A stretch of DNA of 64,000 nucleotides, taken from positions 620,001-684,000 of the forward strand of contig CAVSGF010000002.1 of the NCBI GenBank assembly GCA_963727415.1. Reading direction: 5' to 3'. The notes under the pieces were generated by a model. That model saw only the letters and a program-made list of their open reading frames with translations. It did no database searches and was not told the origin of the DNA. Of the stretch, positions 1 to 8,860 are shown in pieces. This DNA comes from DASQPR01 sp963727415 (GTDB taxonomy: Bacteria; Actinomycetota; Actinomycetes; Mycobacteriales; Micromonosporaceae). A program made the translations under genes and the position numbers. Position 1 is the stretch's first letter. Each line of letters opens with the position of its first letter.

Positions 1-25
1 ATCTTGCGCGGAAGCGGATAGCGCG

Positions 26-892
26 ATGCGAGTCCCTCGGATGCTCCGTCGCCTTGATCAGCGGGTGTTGCCGCCGATCGGCCGCGCATTGTCCGGGTTG
101 AGCCCGGGGGCGCGTCGCCTGCGCTTGGTGATGATCTTGGCAGCGGTGCTGTCAGTCGTCGTTGTGCTGCTGACCGTCTACGTGGCGACCCGGTCGCAGG
201 CCTCGCCGACCGGCACCGCGGCGGCGCCGGTCCGCGTCGGCGTGAGCCCCGGCGACTCGATCCCCGGCTACGTGCGCAGGGCTCAGACAAACCTGCGTGC
301 GCAGGTGGAGGCGCACCCGGCTTCCGACGGCACGAAGGTCGTGGCGTTGGTCAGCTTCTCCGGCTACCAGACGCCGGAGCAGGTCGCCGACCTGGTCGCC
401 GGGATGCAGTCGGTGCGAGCCTTCATCCACGTACCGGTGGCCGGAAAGCAGACCAGTATCTTCAATGTGGTCGCCTACCGGGTGCCGAAGGACATCGAGA
501 ACGCCATGCACGCCCGAGCGGTGAGGAAGGCACAAGACGCCCGTAACAATTGGGACAAGGCCGCCCAGGTCCAGCCGACATCGGACGAGAAGCAGCGGCT
601 GTGGGCCATGTACCGAGACGTGGCCGAAACCGAGTCGGACGAATCCCAGGCGTACATGTCTCTGTGCTCCTGTGTCTTTGGGATCGTCGTTTACGCCACT
701 CCGGCTCAGTTGGCCGTCCTCGCGTCGCATGGGCCGGTCCGGGCGGTCGATCCGGCTCCTGATGTGACCGATTTGCAACATGCCATCTTCGCGCCTCCTC
801 GGCCAGAGGAGGACACAGTGGCGGACGAGCAGGATGAGTACCCGTTAACGACCGATAGCGACACCGTAGCGGCGGCCACGCTCCCGCGTTGA
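26..892 (+). CDS. Membrane-anchored hypothetical protein
   Basis: A 288-aa protein of unknown function. A short basic N-terminus is followed by one clear hydrophobic segment at about residues 34-54, then an outward-facing domain with an alternating pattern and a helix rich in Lys, Arg and Asp around residues 160-200. This predicts a single-pass membrane anchor with a C-terminal extracytoplasmic domain. No catalytic motif or family is recognised. It precedes, on the same strand, a ParA-like ATPase and another membrane protein, so the three may form one envelope-associated locus that begins upstream of the window; that grouping is inferred from order only. The ATG start is the first in frame and keeps the anchor near the N-terminus. 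Confidence 0.6.
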   Translation: MRVPRMLRRLDQRVLPPIGRALSGLSPGARRLRLVMILAAVLSVVVVLLTVYVATRSQASPTGTAAAPVRVGVSPGDSIPGYVRRAQTNLRAQVEAHPASDGTKVVALVSFSGYQTPEQVADLVAGMQSVRAFIHVPVAGKQTSIFNVVAYRVPKDIENAMHARAVRKAQDARNNWDKAAQVQPTSDEKQRLWAMYRDVAETESDESQAYMSLCSCVFGIVVYATPAQLAVLASHGPVRAVDPAPDVTDLQHAIFAPPRPEEDTVADEQDEYPLTTDSDTVAAATLPR

Positions 893-1156
893 ATATCGCA
901 GCCGGCGAACATCGGGACCGGCTGTGCCGGGCGCTGGTCGAGCGGCCACGATTGGCCGTACCCTGTGGGGCGGCGTATGTCGTGTCGCAGACCCGCGATA
1001 CCGGCGTCGCGGGCACCACCTGTGGTACCGCTGAGACGACGGGCGGTCGCCGGGTGGCGCCGTCTCCGGTCCGGGGCGTAACGGTCCGGTCCAGTCCGCG
1101 GCGCTGCGGGCACAAGCGAGGTCGCTGCAACAGCTCTGGTGGGCAGGAGGTCGAAC

Positions 1157-2434
1157 GTGGAACGTACCGAGGCTTGGAACCGCTCCGAGCCGACGGGACG
1201 ATTGCGTTCACTCATCGATCGCGCCCGATCAGGCTTCGCCCATTCGGGCGATGAGGACCTCGGGAGCACCGACGGCGGCTTCGACGATGGTGAGTTCCTA
1301 GCACCCATGTCGCCTCAGGCGGAGCAGGCCCAGGCACCGCACGCCCAGGCGCCGCATGCCCAGATACCGCCAGGACCGCCGCTGCAGCGGCCGTTCGTGG
1401 ACCGGATGCCCACTGGCGCGTACCGCAGCGTCTCCGCCGGACCGGGCGAGCAGGGTACGACCTACACACCGTCGGCTCCGCCGTACATTCCGCAGCCGAC
1501 CGGCCCGGCGCCGACCGGGGCCGGCATGTCAGGTGGAGCTGGCGTGTCCGGTGGGTCTGGTGTGCTAGGTGGTTCCGTGGGGTCGGCCGGGCGCTTCGAG
1601 TGGCGGTCCCCGCAGCCGCAGAACCAGGGAGTCGACCGTCTGGTGACCCGGCTGCGCGGCGATCTGGGCGGACCCAAGGTCATCGCCTTCGCCAACCCCA
1701 AGGGCGGTGTCCACAAGACGACCGCGACCGTGCTCGCCGCCGCGACCGTCGGCGGAGTACGCGGTCGCGGGGTGATCGCATGGGACGACAACGAGCTACG
1801 CGGCACCCTTGGCTTGCGCGCCGGATCGGCCCGGCACGCCCGTACCATCCGGCACCTGATCGGCGACCTGGCGATGGTAGAGGCCAGCCCGCCGAGCGAG
1901 CTTCACGACGTGCTCGATGACTACCTGCGCCACGCCTCAGACGGTTCCTACGATGTGCTGGCCGGCGAGGAGAGCCCGAGATTCGCGGCCAAGCTCGATC
2001 AATACACGGTCCGGCGGGTCATCGAGTTGCTGCGGCGCACTCACGACGTGATCTGTATCGACACTGGCAACAATGTCGAGAGCCCGAACTGGCAGACCGT
2101 TCTTCAGATGGCCGATCAGCTGGTCGTCACGTCGGTGCCGCGCGAGGATGCCGCGTTCACCGCTGACTGGATGCTGGATCTGCTCAACGACACCGGCATG
2201 GAGAAGCTGGCGTCCAACGCCGTCACTCTGCTGTCGTGCCCGACACCGAACCCATCGTCGATGCTCAGGGACCTCGCCGAGCATTTCGCGACCCGTACCA
2301 GGGCGGTCGCGGTGGTTCCGTACGATCCGATGCTCGAACCCGGCTCCTCGATCGATCACGAGATGCTTGCTCCGGCGACGCGCCGGGCGTGGCTGGACGC
2401 GGCTGCCATGATCCTCGAACCGTTCGTGCGCTGA
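1157..2434 (+). CDS. ParA/MinD-like P-loop ATPase
   Basis: This 425-aa protein has a Pro/Ala/Gly-rich N-terminal tail of about 170 residues followed by a ParA/MinD-type domain. The deviant Walker A loop reads KGGVHKTT, with His where most relatives have Gly or Ala. Later come a DDNELRGTLG stretch, in which Asp-Asp-Asn stands for the usual Walker A' D-x-D, and a CIDTGNN strand for Walker B. Proteins of this fold position cargo or drive secretion at membranes; the low-complexity tail probably binds a partner. GTG 1157 was preferred over the in-frame GTG 1139 because AGGAGG lies 6 nt before 1157. The membrane-protein gene 41 bp downstream is a likely partner. No parB or parS-like site is visible, so chromosome partitioning is not claimed. 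Confidence 0.75.
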   Translation: MERTEAWNRSEPTGRLRSLIDRARSGFAHSGDEDLGSTDGGFDDGEFLAPMSPQAEQAQAPHAQAPHAQIPPGPPLQRPFVDRMPTGAYRSVSAGPGEQGTTYTPSAPPYIPQPTGPAPTGAGMSGGAGVSGGSGVLGGSVGSAGRFEWRSPQPQNQGVDRLVTRLRGDLGGPKVIAFANPKGGVHKTTATVLAAATVGGVRGRGVIAWDDNELRGTLGLRAGSARHARTIRHLIGDLAMVEASPPSELHDVLDDYLRHASDGSYDVLAGEESPRFAAKLDQYTVRRVIELLRRTHDVICIDTGNNVESPNWQTVLQMADQLVVTSVPREDAAFTADWMLDLLNDTGMEKLASNAVTLLSCPTPNPSSMLRDLAEHFATRTRAVAVVPYDPMLEPGSSIDHEMLAPATRRAWLDAAAMILEPFVR

Positions 2435-2475
2435 CCCGGTTCATCGCGCATAACCGAGCATGTGAGGATCGTTCG

Positions 2476-3447
2476 ATGACCAGCGACTCCACACCGCCGT
2501 CCGGCTCGCCGGCGCGGTCGGACGCCCGGACACCGGCCGATCCTTCCGCGCCATCCGCTTCCGGCGAACCCGCGGCGTCAGATTCGGTGGCGTCAGATTC
2601 GGTGGCGCGATCGACGCCGTCATGGGGGCCGCCGGTCGATCAATCGATACTGCTCTATCAGGTGCCCTCGGATCCGGCCGCCTACTATCAGGCCCGATGG
2701 GGCCAGCAAACCGGCTCGGAGCAGGCAGCCGGTATGCCGCCGCCGTCCCGGAGTTGGTTGCGTGACGGACTTGTAGCGCTGGCAACGGGTGTGGTGATCG
2801 CCCTGCTCGGGTTCCCGCTCGCGTGGCTCTGGCACGCGATTTCGCCGGTCCTGACCGTGAAGGCCAGCGGCGGCGCGTTCTACTACACCGACATATACAG
2901 CTCACAGTGGGCGGCGTGGGAAAGCCTTTACGTAGTGATCTCCATCGCGACCGGCATCGCGGTGGCGATCCTATCGTGGATCTTGCTGCGGCGGTTCCGG
3001 GGACCTCTGATGGCGATCGCGCTGGCGCTCGGCGGTGGCACCGCCGGGTGGATCATCTGGCGGGTCGGGCGGGCGATCGGCCGCGCCGACTTTGACTACG
3101 CACTCCGGCACCCGGTCAATGGTGAGGTCATCAAGGTGCCGATCGATCTGCGAATTCAGCGTAATGGCCTCTGGCACGGGGTCGTTCCGTGGATCGGTGG
3201 CAACTTGACGTACCTGGCGATCGCCGCCGTCGCCACCTACTGCGTGATTGCCGGATTCACCATCCGTGGCGATCTCGATGCGGCCAAGTCGCGAACCTCA
3301 CCGCCGTCGTCATCGGCGCCGTCATCGGGCGTGTCGACGCCGGCTGAGTCGACGCCGGCGGCGTCGTCAGGGGCTGCGTCGTCACCATCGGAGTCGTCAC
3401 CATCGGAGTCGCCGTCAGCGGAGCCGCCGCCGGCGACCGAAACGTAG
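2476..3447 (+). CDS. Multi-pass membrane protein, low-complexity termini
   Basis: A 323-aa protein with a Ser/Pro/Ala-rich N-terminal tail (about 85 residues), three or four hydrophobic segments (near residues 98-120, 150-170, 178-195 and 240-265 by inspection), and a Ser/Pro/Glu-rich C-terminal tail. Both tails contain tandem pentapeptides encoded by exact 15-bp units (2575-2604 and 3331-3423). The ATG at 2476 is preceded by GAGGAT and follows the ParA-like gene by 41 bp, so co-transcription is likely. Function is unknown. A role as membrane receptor for the ATPase is a guess from gene order. Confidence 0.65.
   Translation: MTSDSTPPSGSPARSDARTPADPSAPSASGEPAASDSVASDSVARSTPSWGPPVDQSILLYQVPSDPAAYYQARWGQQTGSEQAAGMPPPSRSWLRDGLVALATGVVIALLGFPLAWLWHAISPVLTVKASGGAFYYTDIYSSQWAAWESLYVVISIATGIAVAILSWILLRRFRGPLMAIALALGGGTAGWIIWRVGRAIGRADFDYALRHPVNGEVIKVPIDLRIQRNGLWHGVVPWIGGNLTYLAIAAVATYCVIAGFTIRGDLDAAKSRTSPPSSSAPSSGVSTPAESTPAASSGAASSPSESSPSESPSAEPPPATET
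3331..3423 (+). repeat. 15-bp tandem repeats encoding C-terminal pentapeptides
   Basis: Two adjacent series of 15-bp units lie at the end of the membrane-protein gene: 3331-3375 (units of the STPAE type) and 3379-3423 (units of the SSPSE type, the first two identical). A related exact duplication of a 15-bp unit lies at 2575-2604 near the start of the same gene. All are in frame. Confidence 0.85.
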
Positions 3448-4275
3448 GTCTCGAAACCCCGCTCGTCAGTGACCATCGCGGGTTGGCGATGACGGCCGGC
3501 GCGATCTGGACGTCTGGATCGGCCCGGATGGGTGCCGCCCGGTTTGTCGGGTCGGGACGCCGGGGGTCGGGTCGCGGAGGTCGGGTCGCTGCGGGCCGGA
3601 GGATGTCATCGCGGAGGGCGCCGCGCGGGGCTCCGGGAGGGTACGGGGCCGTTGTGCCCGCGTCCCCGCGTCCCCGCGTCCCGCAGCGCTCGAGCCGCTG
3701 GGATGCGTGAAGGTCTTGGGCCGGCCCGTCTCTGGTCATGTGGCGCGGGGCGGGTGCGGTCGTGAACGGTCTGAGCCAGGTGCGACAGCCGAACGTCGAA
3801 CGAATCCGGATTCGGTTGTGGGGGCTTCGTTGTAGTCGACGCGGGCGACGGTGCAGGTGCAGGTGCCGGGTGACCGGGGGACTGGGGGACTGGGCGGCTG
3901 CGGACGGCGAAGCGGCTGCGGTGTTGTGGCGAACTGCTCGTGGTGGGTATGTCCAATTCCACACGGCGCAGAATCCTCGGTGGCGTTGGCCTAGCGCAGC
4001 CCGGTCAGTCCGGTGCTGGGGCGCGACAAGCGCTGCCTGTGCGCGGCTCGGCGCATGAACCCTTGATCCGCCCCGATCTGTTGATCCAGGTGGATCAATT
4101 CTCTGGGTCCGACCACCCCGAAGTATCGAGGACGTCCTTGCCCTGCCGGTGATACAAACGCGTCTCGCCCGGAGGTGTGCACATGGTCGCCCCGGGGGTC
4201 TGTACCTCGTCGCCCCGAGGGGTGCGCCTTGCCGCCCAGAAGGGGGTGTGGATCAGTAAGCCGGTCGGCTGATCG
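3448..4275. other. Gene-free stretch, about 830 bp
   Basis: No reading frame here has the codon pattern or composition of the neighbouring genes. It contains short G/C-rich repeats, for example an 8-bp GCGTCCCC run near 3660-3690, and two similar blocks near 4185-4230 with a GTCGCCCCG core. It lies between the ends of a plus-strand and a minus-strand gene, so no promoter is required here. Nothing functional was recognised. Confidence 0.6.
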
Positions 4276-5784
4276 TCAGTTCCGCCTGTGGTAGCTGTTG
4301 CGGCGTGGCCGCTGCGCCGGATCGCACCAAGCGGGCGGGATCACCTCCGGCATGCCATCGCTTGCCATGCCCAGACGCCAGTCGGAGTGATGGATCAAGT
4401 AATGATGGAATCCGCACAGCAGCGCGCCGTTGGCCAGGTCGGTCTGGCCACCATCTCGGAAGTACCTCACGTGGTGCACGTCGCAGTAGGCGGGTGGGCG
4501 ATCGCAGTCCGGGAAGACGCATCCGCCATCACGCAGGATTACCGCGCGTCGGGCCGCGCCTGTCCAGGTGCGATGCGCCCGGCCGAGGTCCAGGACCTGA
4601 CCGGCGCCGCCCATCACGGCCGGGAGGATCCTAGCGTCGCATGCCAGCCGGCGTGCGGATGCCGGGGTCAAGGCGAAGCCGGAGTCCAGCACTCCCGACC
4701 TCAGCTCGCGAGCCAGGAAATCGTAGGAGACAGTTACCGCCATCTGCGTACGGTCGCCAGTCGTCACATCGTCGGTGGCGTTGAGCGCGACCCGGCAAAC
4801 TTCCTCAAGTGCGTCCGCGCGTCGCTGCGCGGGAGTCCGCTCGTCGACCGCGGCGCCTGCGACGCCCGCTCGCTTGCGCGCCAGTGGATCGATCGCGGCC
4901 GTCAGGGTGGCAGCCATTTCCGGTGTCAGGTAGCCAGTAAGCCGGAATCGGTGGTTGGCCCGATCTGGAGTCAGGGTCAGCCCGCGGTCGATCCGGGCCC
5001 GCTCCTCAGCGCGACGCAGGGCTTCGGCGTCGTGCTCATCAGCGATCTCGGGCGCGACGTGGGCGAGAACCCGGTTTCCGGCAACAGCGAGTTGCTCCGG
5101 GCTCAATGTCGCCGCACAGTCGAGCAGCCGCTGCTCGGCCGCGGCCAGGACGGAGGCGCTGACACGCGGCCGCAGGCTGCTCAGGCATTGACCGATGACA
5201 GCGGCTTGATCGGGCGACACCGAACCGGCGGCAACGGCGGTGCCCACCGCTGGATGGGCGTCGGTGGTCGCTGCCAGCGCGAGCACCTGGCGTGCCTGAT
5301 ATCCACCCAGGTGCAGATCCTCCCGCAGCCACGTGGTGGTCGAGCGATAGCCCAGCTGTGCCGGGATCCCACGCGCCGACGCCTCGGCGGCCAGGCCGGA
5401 GGCAAGCGCGGTCAGCATCGCCACCATGGACTGAACTTGGCGAAGCGCCGGCACGATTTCCAGATCGCCCAGACCATACGGTGCGCGCCGGCCGATGGCG
5501 GCGATCATCGGTGTCAGTTCCGCGAGGGCGGATTCCAGACACTGATTGTTCGGAGGCTTCGGATGGATCGAGGTCGTCGGCACCTGTGGTGGGGCCGCAG
5601 ACGCTCGCTTCGCTGCTCGCTTGGAGGTCGAAGCGCCGACCTCCGGCCCAGGGCCAATTGGCGGAGGGGCCAGAGGCGTGCGGGCAGTTGGCGTGCGGGC
5701 AGTTGGCGTGCGGGCAGTTGGCGTGCGGGCAGGCGAGGCCGGGGCGCTGCGGGTGCCGCGCCGTGTCGCCTCCGCCGTTTCCAT
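4276..5784 (-). CDS. HNH endonuclease, 13E12/DUF222 family
   Basis: This 502-aa protein has the two-part layout of the actinobacterial 13E12-repeat family: a DUF222-like helical domain (about residues 90-350) and a C-terminal HNH nuclease domain. The latter shows a Cys-x4-Cys zinc-knuckle-like start (CVFPDC), the C-D-V-H-H core, the N-G-A-L-L-C segment and a final F-H-H. The family is present in many copies in mycobacteria and relatives; its role is not firmly established. The N-terminal tail has four pentapeptides of the TPTAR type from 15-bp repeats. The gene stands alone, flanked by gene-poor DNA on both sides, as is common for this family. Confidence 0.85.
   Translation of the reverse strand: METAEATRRGTRSAPASPARTPTARTPTARTPTARTPLAPPPIGPGPEVGASTSKRAAKRASAAPPQVPTTSIHPKPPNNQCLESALAELTPMIAAIGRRAPYGLGDLEIVPALRQVQSMVAMLTALASGLAAEASARGIPAQLGYRSTTTWLREDLHLGGYQARQVLALAATTDAHPAVGTAVAAGSVSPDQAAVIGQCLSSLRPRVSASVLAAAEQRLLDCAATLSPEQLAVAGNRVLAHVAPEIADEHDAEALRRAEERARIDRGLTLTPDRANHRFRLTGYLTPEMAATLTAAIDPLARKRAGVAGAAVDERTPAQRRADALEEVCRVALNATDDVTTGDRTQMAVTVSYDFLARELRSGVLDSGFALTPASARRLACDARILPAVMGGAGQVLDLGRAHRTWTGAARRAVILRDGGCVFPDCDRPPAYCDVHHVRYFRDGGQTDLANGALLCGFHHYLIHHSDWRLGMASDGMPEVIPPAWCDPAQRPRRNSYHRRN
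5678..5737 (-). repeat. 15-bp tandem repeat in the HNH gene
   Basis: Three identical 15-bp units (GTGCGGGCAGTTGGC on the plus strand) followed by a diverged fourth. They encode repeated TPTAR pentapeptides near the N-terminus of the HNH protein. Confidence 0.9.
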
Positions 5785-6496
5785 GTAGGCAGATTCGCAC
5801 AGGGGTACGACAAAACAGTTACATATATCGATTGAGCGGCGTGAGTCCTGGGCGTACGTCGGCGTTGAGCTTCATGCCATGTGCACATCCTGGCAGCAGG
5901 CTATAAAGCGACAACCCGGGCGGGGCAAGGGGTGCGGATGGATCGGGCGGGGCGGACCACGGTTTCGGGCCGGGATGCGAAGCTGAGGTGCCAGGCGGGC
6001 GGGCCAAGAGGCCGGGGGTGCCGGGCCGAGATGCGGAGCTGAGGTGTCAGGCGGGCGGGCCAAGAGGCCGGGGGTGCCGGGCCGAGATGCGGAGCTGAGG
6101 TGTCAGGCGGGCGGGCCAAGAGGCCGGGGGTGCCGGGCTGAGGTGCCAGGCGGGCGGACGAAGGTTCCCGGCCAGGATGCCGGGCCGGGTGTCGGGCTGA
6201 GGCTCGGGCCAAGATGCCGGGCTGGAGGCGCCGGGCTGGAGTGGGCTGGCGCGGCGAGGTCGAGGGCGCCGGATGGTGGGGGTGCCGGATGGCGCGGCAT
6301 GCCGCGATGGTGGGGATGTCGTGCCGGTGGGCCAGGTTGAGACATAGGGCAACCCGGTCAGAGGCGCCCGGCAAGGTGCGCTGGAGCGACGTGCGAAAGC
6401 CCGGCCCGCCCCGCGATCCTGAGGCCGCGACCCGCCGCCGTGGCCGGAGACGCCGGAGACGCCGGGGCCGGAGACGCCGCCGGGCCGGAATCGCTA
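5785..6496. other. Gene-free stretch holding a 56-bp tandem repeat block
   Basis: The region between two minus-strand genes has no convincing gene. From 5966 to 6133 it carries three consecutive 56-bp copies (5966, 6022, 6078), followed from 6134 by a shortened and decaying fourth copy and further related CCGGGCTGAGG fragments to about 6250. Because 56 is not a multiple of 3, the block cannot encode a regular protein repeat, and long open frames across it on both strands are by-products of the repetition. An AT-richer segment at 5815-5830 may hold the promoter of the HNH gene. Confidence 0.75.
5966..6160. repeat. 56-bp tandem repeat, 3 copies plus partial
   Basis: Units begin at 5966, 6022, 6078 and 6134 (truncated). 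The second and third units are identical by eye; the first differs at a few bases. There are no spacers, so this is not a CRISPR array. Confidence 0.9.
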
Positions 6497-7087
6497 TCAG
6501 TTCTCCGGCCAGCCGACGCAGTGCCAGGAATCGCCGGACGCGTACAGGCCGAACGGCCGTGCCGGCGGCAACGGCCGGCCCCACACCCGCGTCTGCGGGC
6601 ATAGCGCCGCCACCGCGACGGTGAGCGACGCTACGTGGCTCACGACCAGGACAGTGGAATCCGGATGGTGTCCCGCGATGGTCTCCAGCGCCCCGACCAT
6701 CCGATCGCGGACGGCGAAACCGGGCTCGCCGTCGGCAACCTGGGCGGTCCAGTCGGCGTCGACGACCCACGATCGCAACACCTCGGCGGTACGCCCGACA
6801 ACGGCCGGATCGGTCGTGCCTTCGGCCGCGCCGAGATGCATTTCGGCCAGTGCCGGCATGCCGACGACCGGAAGGCGCAGCCGGGCGGCTACCAGCTCCG
6901 CGGTCTGCATGGACCGGCGCGCGGTACTGGAGTACACCGCCACGATGGGCTCGTCGCCGAGCCGTTCCGCCAGGCGTACCGCCTGATCATGGCCCTCTGC
7001 GGTGAGCGCGGCGTCGGGCAGGGCGCCGGCGGCCCCGGCGACCATGTTGTCTGCCTGAGCGTGCCGTACGCAGATCAGCCGCTGCAC
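6497..7087 (-). CDS. Histidine phosphatase family protein (phosphoglycerate-mutase-like)
   Basis: The 196-aa protein begins with the signature strand ICVRHAQAD, where RH gives the phosphate-binding Arg and the nucleophilic His. A mid-region YSSTARRSMQTAE segment carries the second Arg, and a C-terminal VVSHVAS segment carries the second catalytic His. This matches small broad-specificity phosphatases of the phosphoglycerate-mutase superfamily; the substrate cannot be told. The GTG at 7087 puts the catalytic loop at residue 9, as in relatives; an extended frame further upstream lacks family-like sequence. It is transcribed away from the neighbouring acetyltransferase gene, with a 67-bp gap. 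Confidence 0.85.
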   Translation of the reverse strand: MQRLICVRHAQADNMVAGAAGALPDAALTAEGHDQAVRLAERLGDEPIVAVYSSTARRSMQTAELVAARLRLPVVGMPALAEMHLGAAEGTTDPAVVGRTAEVLRSWVVDADWTAQVADGEPGFAVRDRMVGALETIAGHHPDSTVLVVSHVASLTVAVAALCPQTRVWGRPLPPARPFGLYASGDSWHCVGWPEN

Positions 7088-7143
7088 ACGTCGCAGCGTA
7101 GCGGCTACGGGACATCGGCGAGGTGGCTTGGGCGCGTGCGAAT

Positions 7144-7149
7144 TATAGT
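7144..7149 (+). promoter_or_regulatory. -10 box for a leaderless acetyltransferase mRNA
   Basis: TATAGT ends 5 nt before the GTG at 7155, the spacing expected if transcription starts at the start codon itself. No ribosome-binding site precedes that GTG. No good -35 element was seen. Confidence 0.5.
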
Positions 7150-7154
7150 GATGC

Positions 7155-7790
7155 GTGCTGAATTCGGCGGTGGCCGATGAAATTGATGAAATTGCGGTCG
7201 CGGTGTTGGCACCGGTCGGAAATGCTGTCCGAATGCCGGTGACATTCGCGAGCAAGCCAACCCTGATCGGGGAGCAAGTGATTCTTCGGCCGGTGACGGT
7301 CGATGACGCTGATGGCTTGCTCGAACTGATTCGCGATGCCGAGGTGGCGCGCTTGACCGGTACTCACACGATTGGCGGCGACGAGCAGGAGACCTGCCGG
7401 AGGTGGTACGCGACCAGGGCCGATCACGATGACCGGATCGACTTGGCGATCGTCGAGCGGTTGGGCGGGGAGTACCTGGGTGAGGTGGTCCTGAAGGATC
7501 TCGACCCGGTGAACCGATCGTGCGGGTTCCGGATCGCGCTGGCTGGCCGGCGGCACTTCGGCAAGGGGTACGGCACTGAGGCGACCCGCCTGGCCGTCAA
7601 CCACGCCTTTGCCGTCGGCGTCCATCGGGTCAGCCTGGAGGTGTACGACTTCAACCCCCGAGCCCGTCACGTCTACCGCAAGTGCGGGTTCGTGCATGAG
7701 GGAACCATGCGCGACGCGCTCTGGTGGGATGGTCGCTGGGTCGACGCCCACCTCATGGCGGCGCTGGCCACCGGACCGCGCACTCGCTAG
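7155..7790 (+). CDS. GNAT-family N-acetyltransferase (RimJ/RimL-like)
   Basis: The 211-aa protein has the order of strands and motifs of RimJ/RimL-type acetyltransferases. An opening LIGEQVILRPVT strand leads to the acetyl-CoA binding loop around GRRHFGKGYGTEA, then VHRVSLEVYDFNPRARHVYRKCGF, the usual C-terminal strand-helix. The acceptor is unknown. GTG 7155 is chosen because of the -10 box just upstream; ATG 7233, nearer the domain, is an alternative and would give 185 residues. The gene stands between two minus-strand units. Confidence 0.85.
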   Translation: MLNSAVADEIDEIAVAVLAPVGNAVRMPVTFASKPTLIGEQVILRPVTVDDADGLLELIRDAEVARLTGTHTIGGDEQETCRRWYATRADHDDRIDLAIVERLGGEYLGEVVLKDLDPVNRSCGFRIALAGRRHFGKGYGTEATRLAVNHAFAVGVHRVSLEVYDFNPRARHVYRKCGFVHEGTMRDALWWDGRWVDAHLMAALATGPRTR

Positions 7791-7866
7791 CCGCGGCCCA
7801 CAAAGATCGGCCGCGCTGGCGCATCAGCGGCGCTGGCGGATCAACAGCGACGCGCGTTAGTTCGAG

Positions 7867-8187
7867 TCAGGCGAGTGCGTCGTCGATCTGCTCCCGTAGC
7901 TTCGACTTCGGCCGTGCACCGATCACCTGCGAGACCACCTCGCCCTTGCGGAACATGGTCAGCGTGGGCATCGACATGATGCCGTACGCCCGCAGGACGG
8001 CCGGATTGGTGTCGGCGTCGATCTTCACGATCCGGGCCCGTCCGGCGTACTCGACGGCGAGTTCGTCGAGCACCGGGGCGATGCGGTGACACGGCGGGCA
8101 CCACTCGGCCCAGAAGTCGACCAGCACCGGAACGTCGCTGTTGAGGACCGCGTCGGCGAAGGTGGCGTCGGTGACGGTACTGGTCAT
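7867..8187 (-). CDS. trxA: Thioredoxin
   Basis: A 106-aa thioredoxin: the active site WCPPC lies near residue 30, the cis-Pro segment SMPTLTMFRKG near residue 75, and the length is that of a single-domain cytosolic thioredoxin. WCPPC replaces the more usual WCGPC and may shift the redox potential. AGGAGT sits about 8 nt before the ATG. The start codon overlaps the stop of the upstream merR-type gene (ATGA), so the two are translationally coupled and controlled from the palindromic operator at 8730-8749. Confidence 0.9.
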   Translation of the reverse strand: MTSTVTDATFADAVLNSDVPVLVDFWAEWCPPCHRIAPVLDELAVEYAGRARIVKIDADTNPAVLRAYGIMSMPTLTMFRKGEVVSQVIGARPKSKLREQIDDALA

Positions 8188-8714
8188 GGGGTGCACTCCT
8201 CGTGGCTTGTCGGGGCGGGCGGCGCACCGGCGGGAGCGGAAGACGCCGGGGAGGGCGGCGGCGAGGACAGCAGCGAGGACAGCGGCGACGGCAGCAGCGA
8301 CGGCAGCGAGATGCGAAAGCCGGGCGGTATGGCGGCCGCGGCAGGCGGTACCGCAACCGGCGGGGCGCTGGCCGCCGCGACCAGATCCTGATGGACCTTC
8401 CGCCGCACGTCGGTCAGCCGGGCAATGCAGATGTCCAGGTCGGTGAGTTTCCGGATGAGGACCTCGATGGACGCCGGACATTCCGCGCCGGTGTCGTGCC
8501 CGGTCCTTAAGCACTCGACGAACGGCCTGGTCTCCTCAAGGTTGAATCCGATCTCCAGGAGGGATCGGATCTCCCGGACCAGGCGCAGGTCGACCTCGTC
8601 GTACTCACGGTAGCCGTTGCTGGTACGGCGCGCGCAGAGCAGTCCATGCTGCTCGTAGTACCTGAGTGTCCGGGTACTGGTTCCGGCCCGTTCGGCAAGC
8701 TCACCGATGCGCAT
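8184..8714 (-). CDS. MerR-family transcriptional regulator
   Basis: A 176-aa regulator beginning MRIGELAERAGTSTRTLRYYEQHGLL, the winged-helix DNA-binding domain of MerR proteins, followed by the dimerisation helix. Two Cys about 12 residues apart (CLRTG...ECPAS) lie where related proteins place metal or redox ligands. The C-terminal 50 residues are Pro/Ser/Ala-rich with a 12-bp repeat. The start codon is 15 nt from a perfect 9-2-9 inverted repeat, consistent with autoregulation. Coupling to thioredoxin suggests a thiol- or oxidative-stress inducer; this is inference. Confidence 0.88.
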   Translation of the reverse strand: MRIGELAERAGTSTRTLRYYEQHGLLCARRTSNGYREYDEVDLRLVREIRSLLEIGFNLEETRPFVECLRTGHDTGAECPASIEVLIRKLTDLDICIARLTDVRRKVHQDLVAAASAPPVAVPPAAAAIPPGFRISLPSLLPSPLSSLLSSPPPSPASSAPAGAPPAPTSHEECTP

Positions 8715-8729
8715 GCCGGAAACGGTAAA

Positions 8730-8749
8730 CCTTGACGTTGACGTCAAGG
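8730..8749 (-). promoter_or_regulatory. Palindromic MerR-type operator/promoter
   Basis: A perfect inverted repeat, CCTTGACGT-TG-ACGTCAAGG. It contains TTGACG on the coding (minus) strand, so the regulator would bind within its own promoter spacer as MerR proteins do. It lies 15 bp upstream of the merR-trx start. Confidence 0.85.
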
Positions 8750-8860
8750 CCAGCCCGATGGCCGAATCGGCACGATGTTCATGATGCGCGGGGTCCATGA
8801 TGCGTGGGGTCCATGCGGAACCCGGCCGGCCGACCCGGTGAAAGCCGGACCGGTGGCGGC

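Noticed and set aside
3483..3710. Small protein genes downstream of the membrane-protein gene
   Set aside because: Short, Arg/Gly-rich frames without ribosome-binding sites or coding-like third-position bias.
5901..6770. Open frames across the 56-bp repeat block as a repeat protein
   Set aside because: The period is not a multiple of 3, so each frame shifts between copies; the frames stay open only because of base composition.
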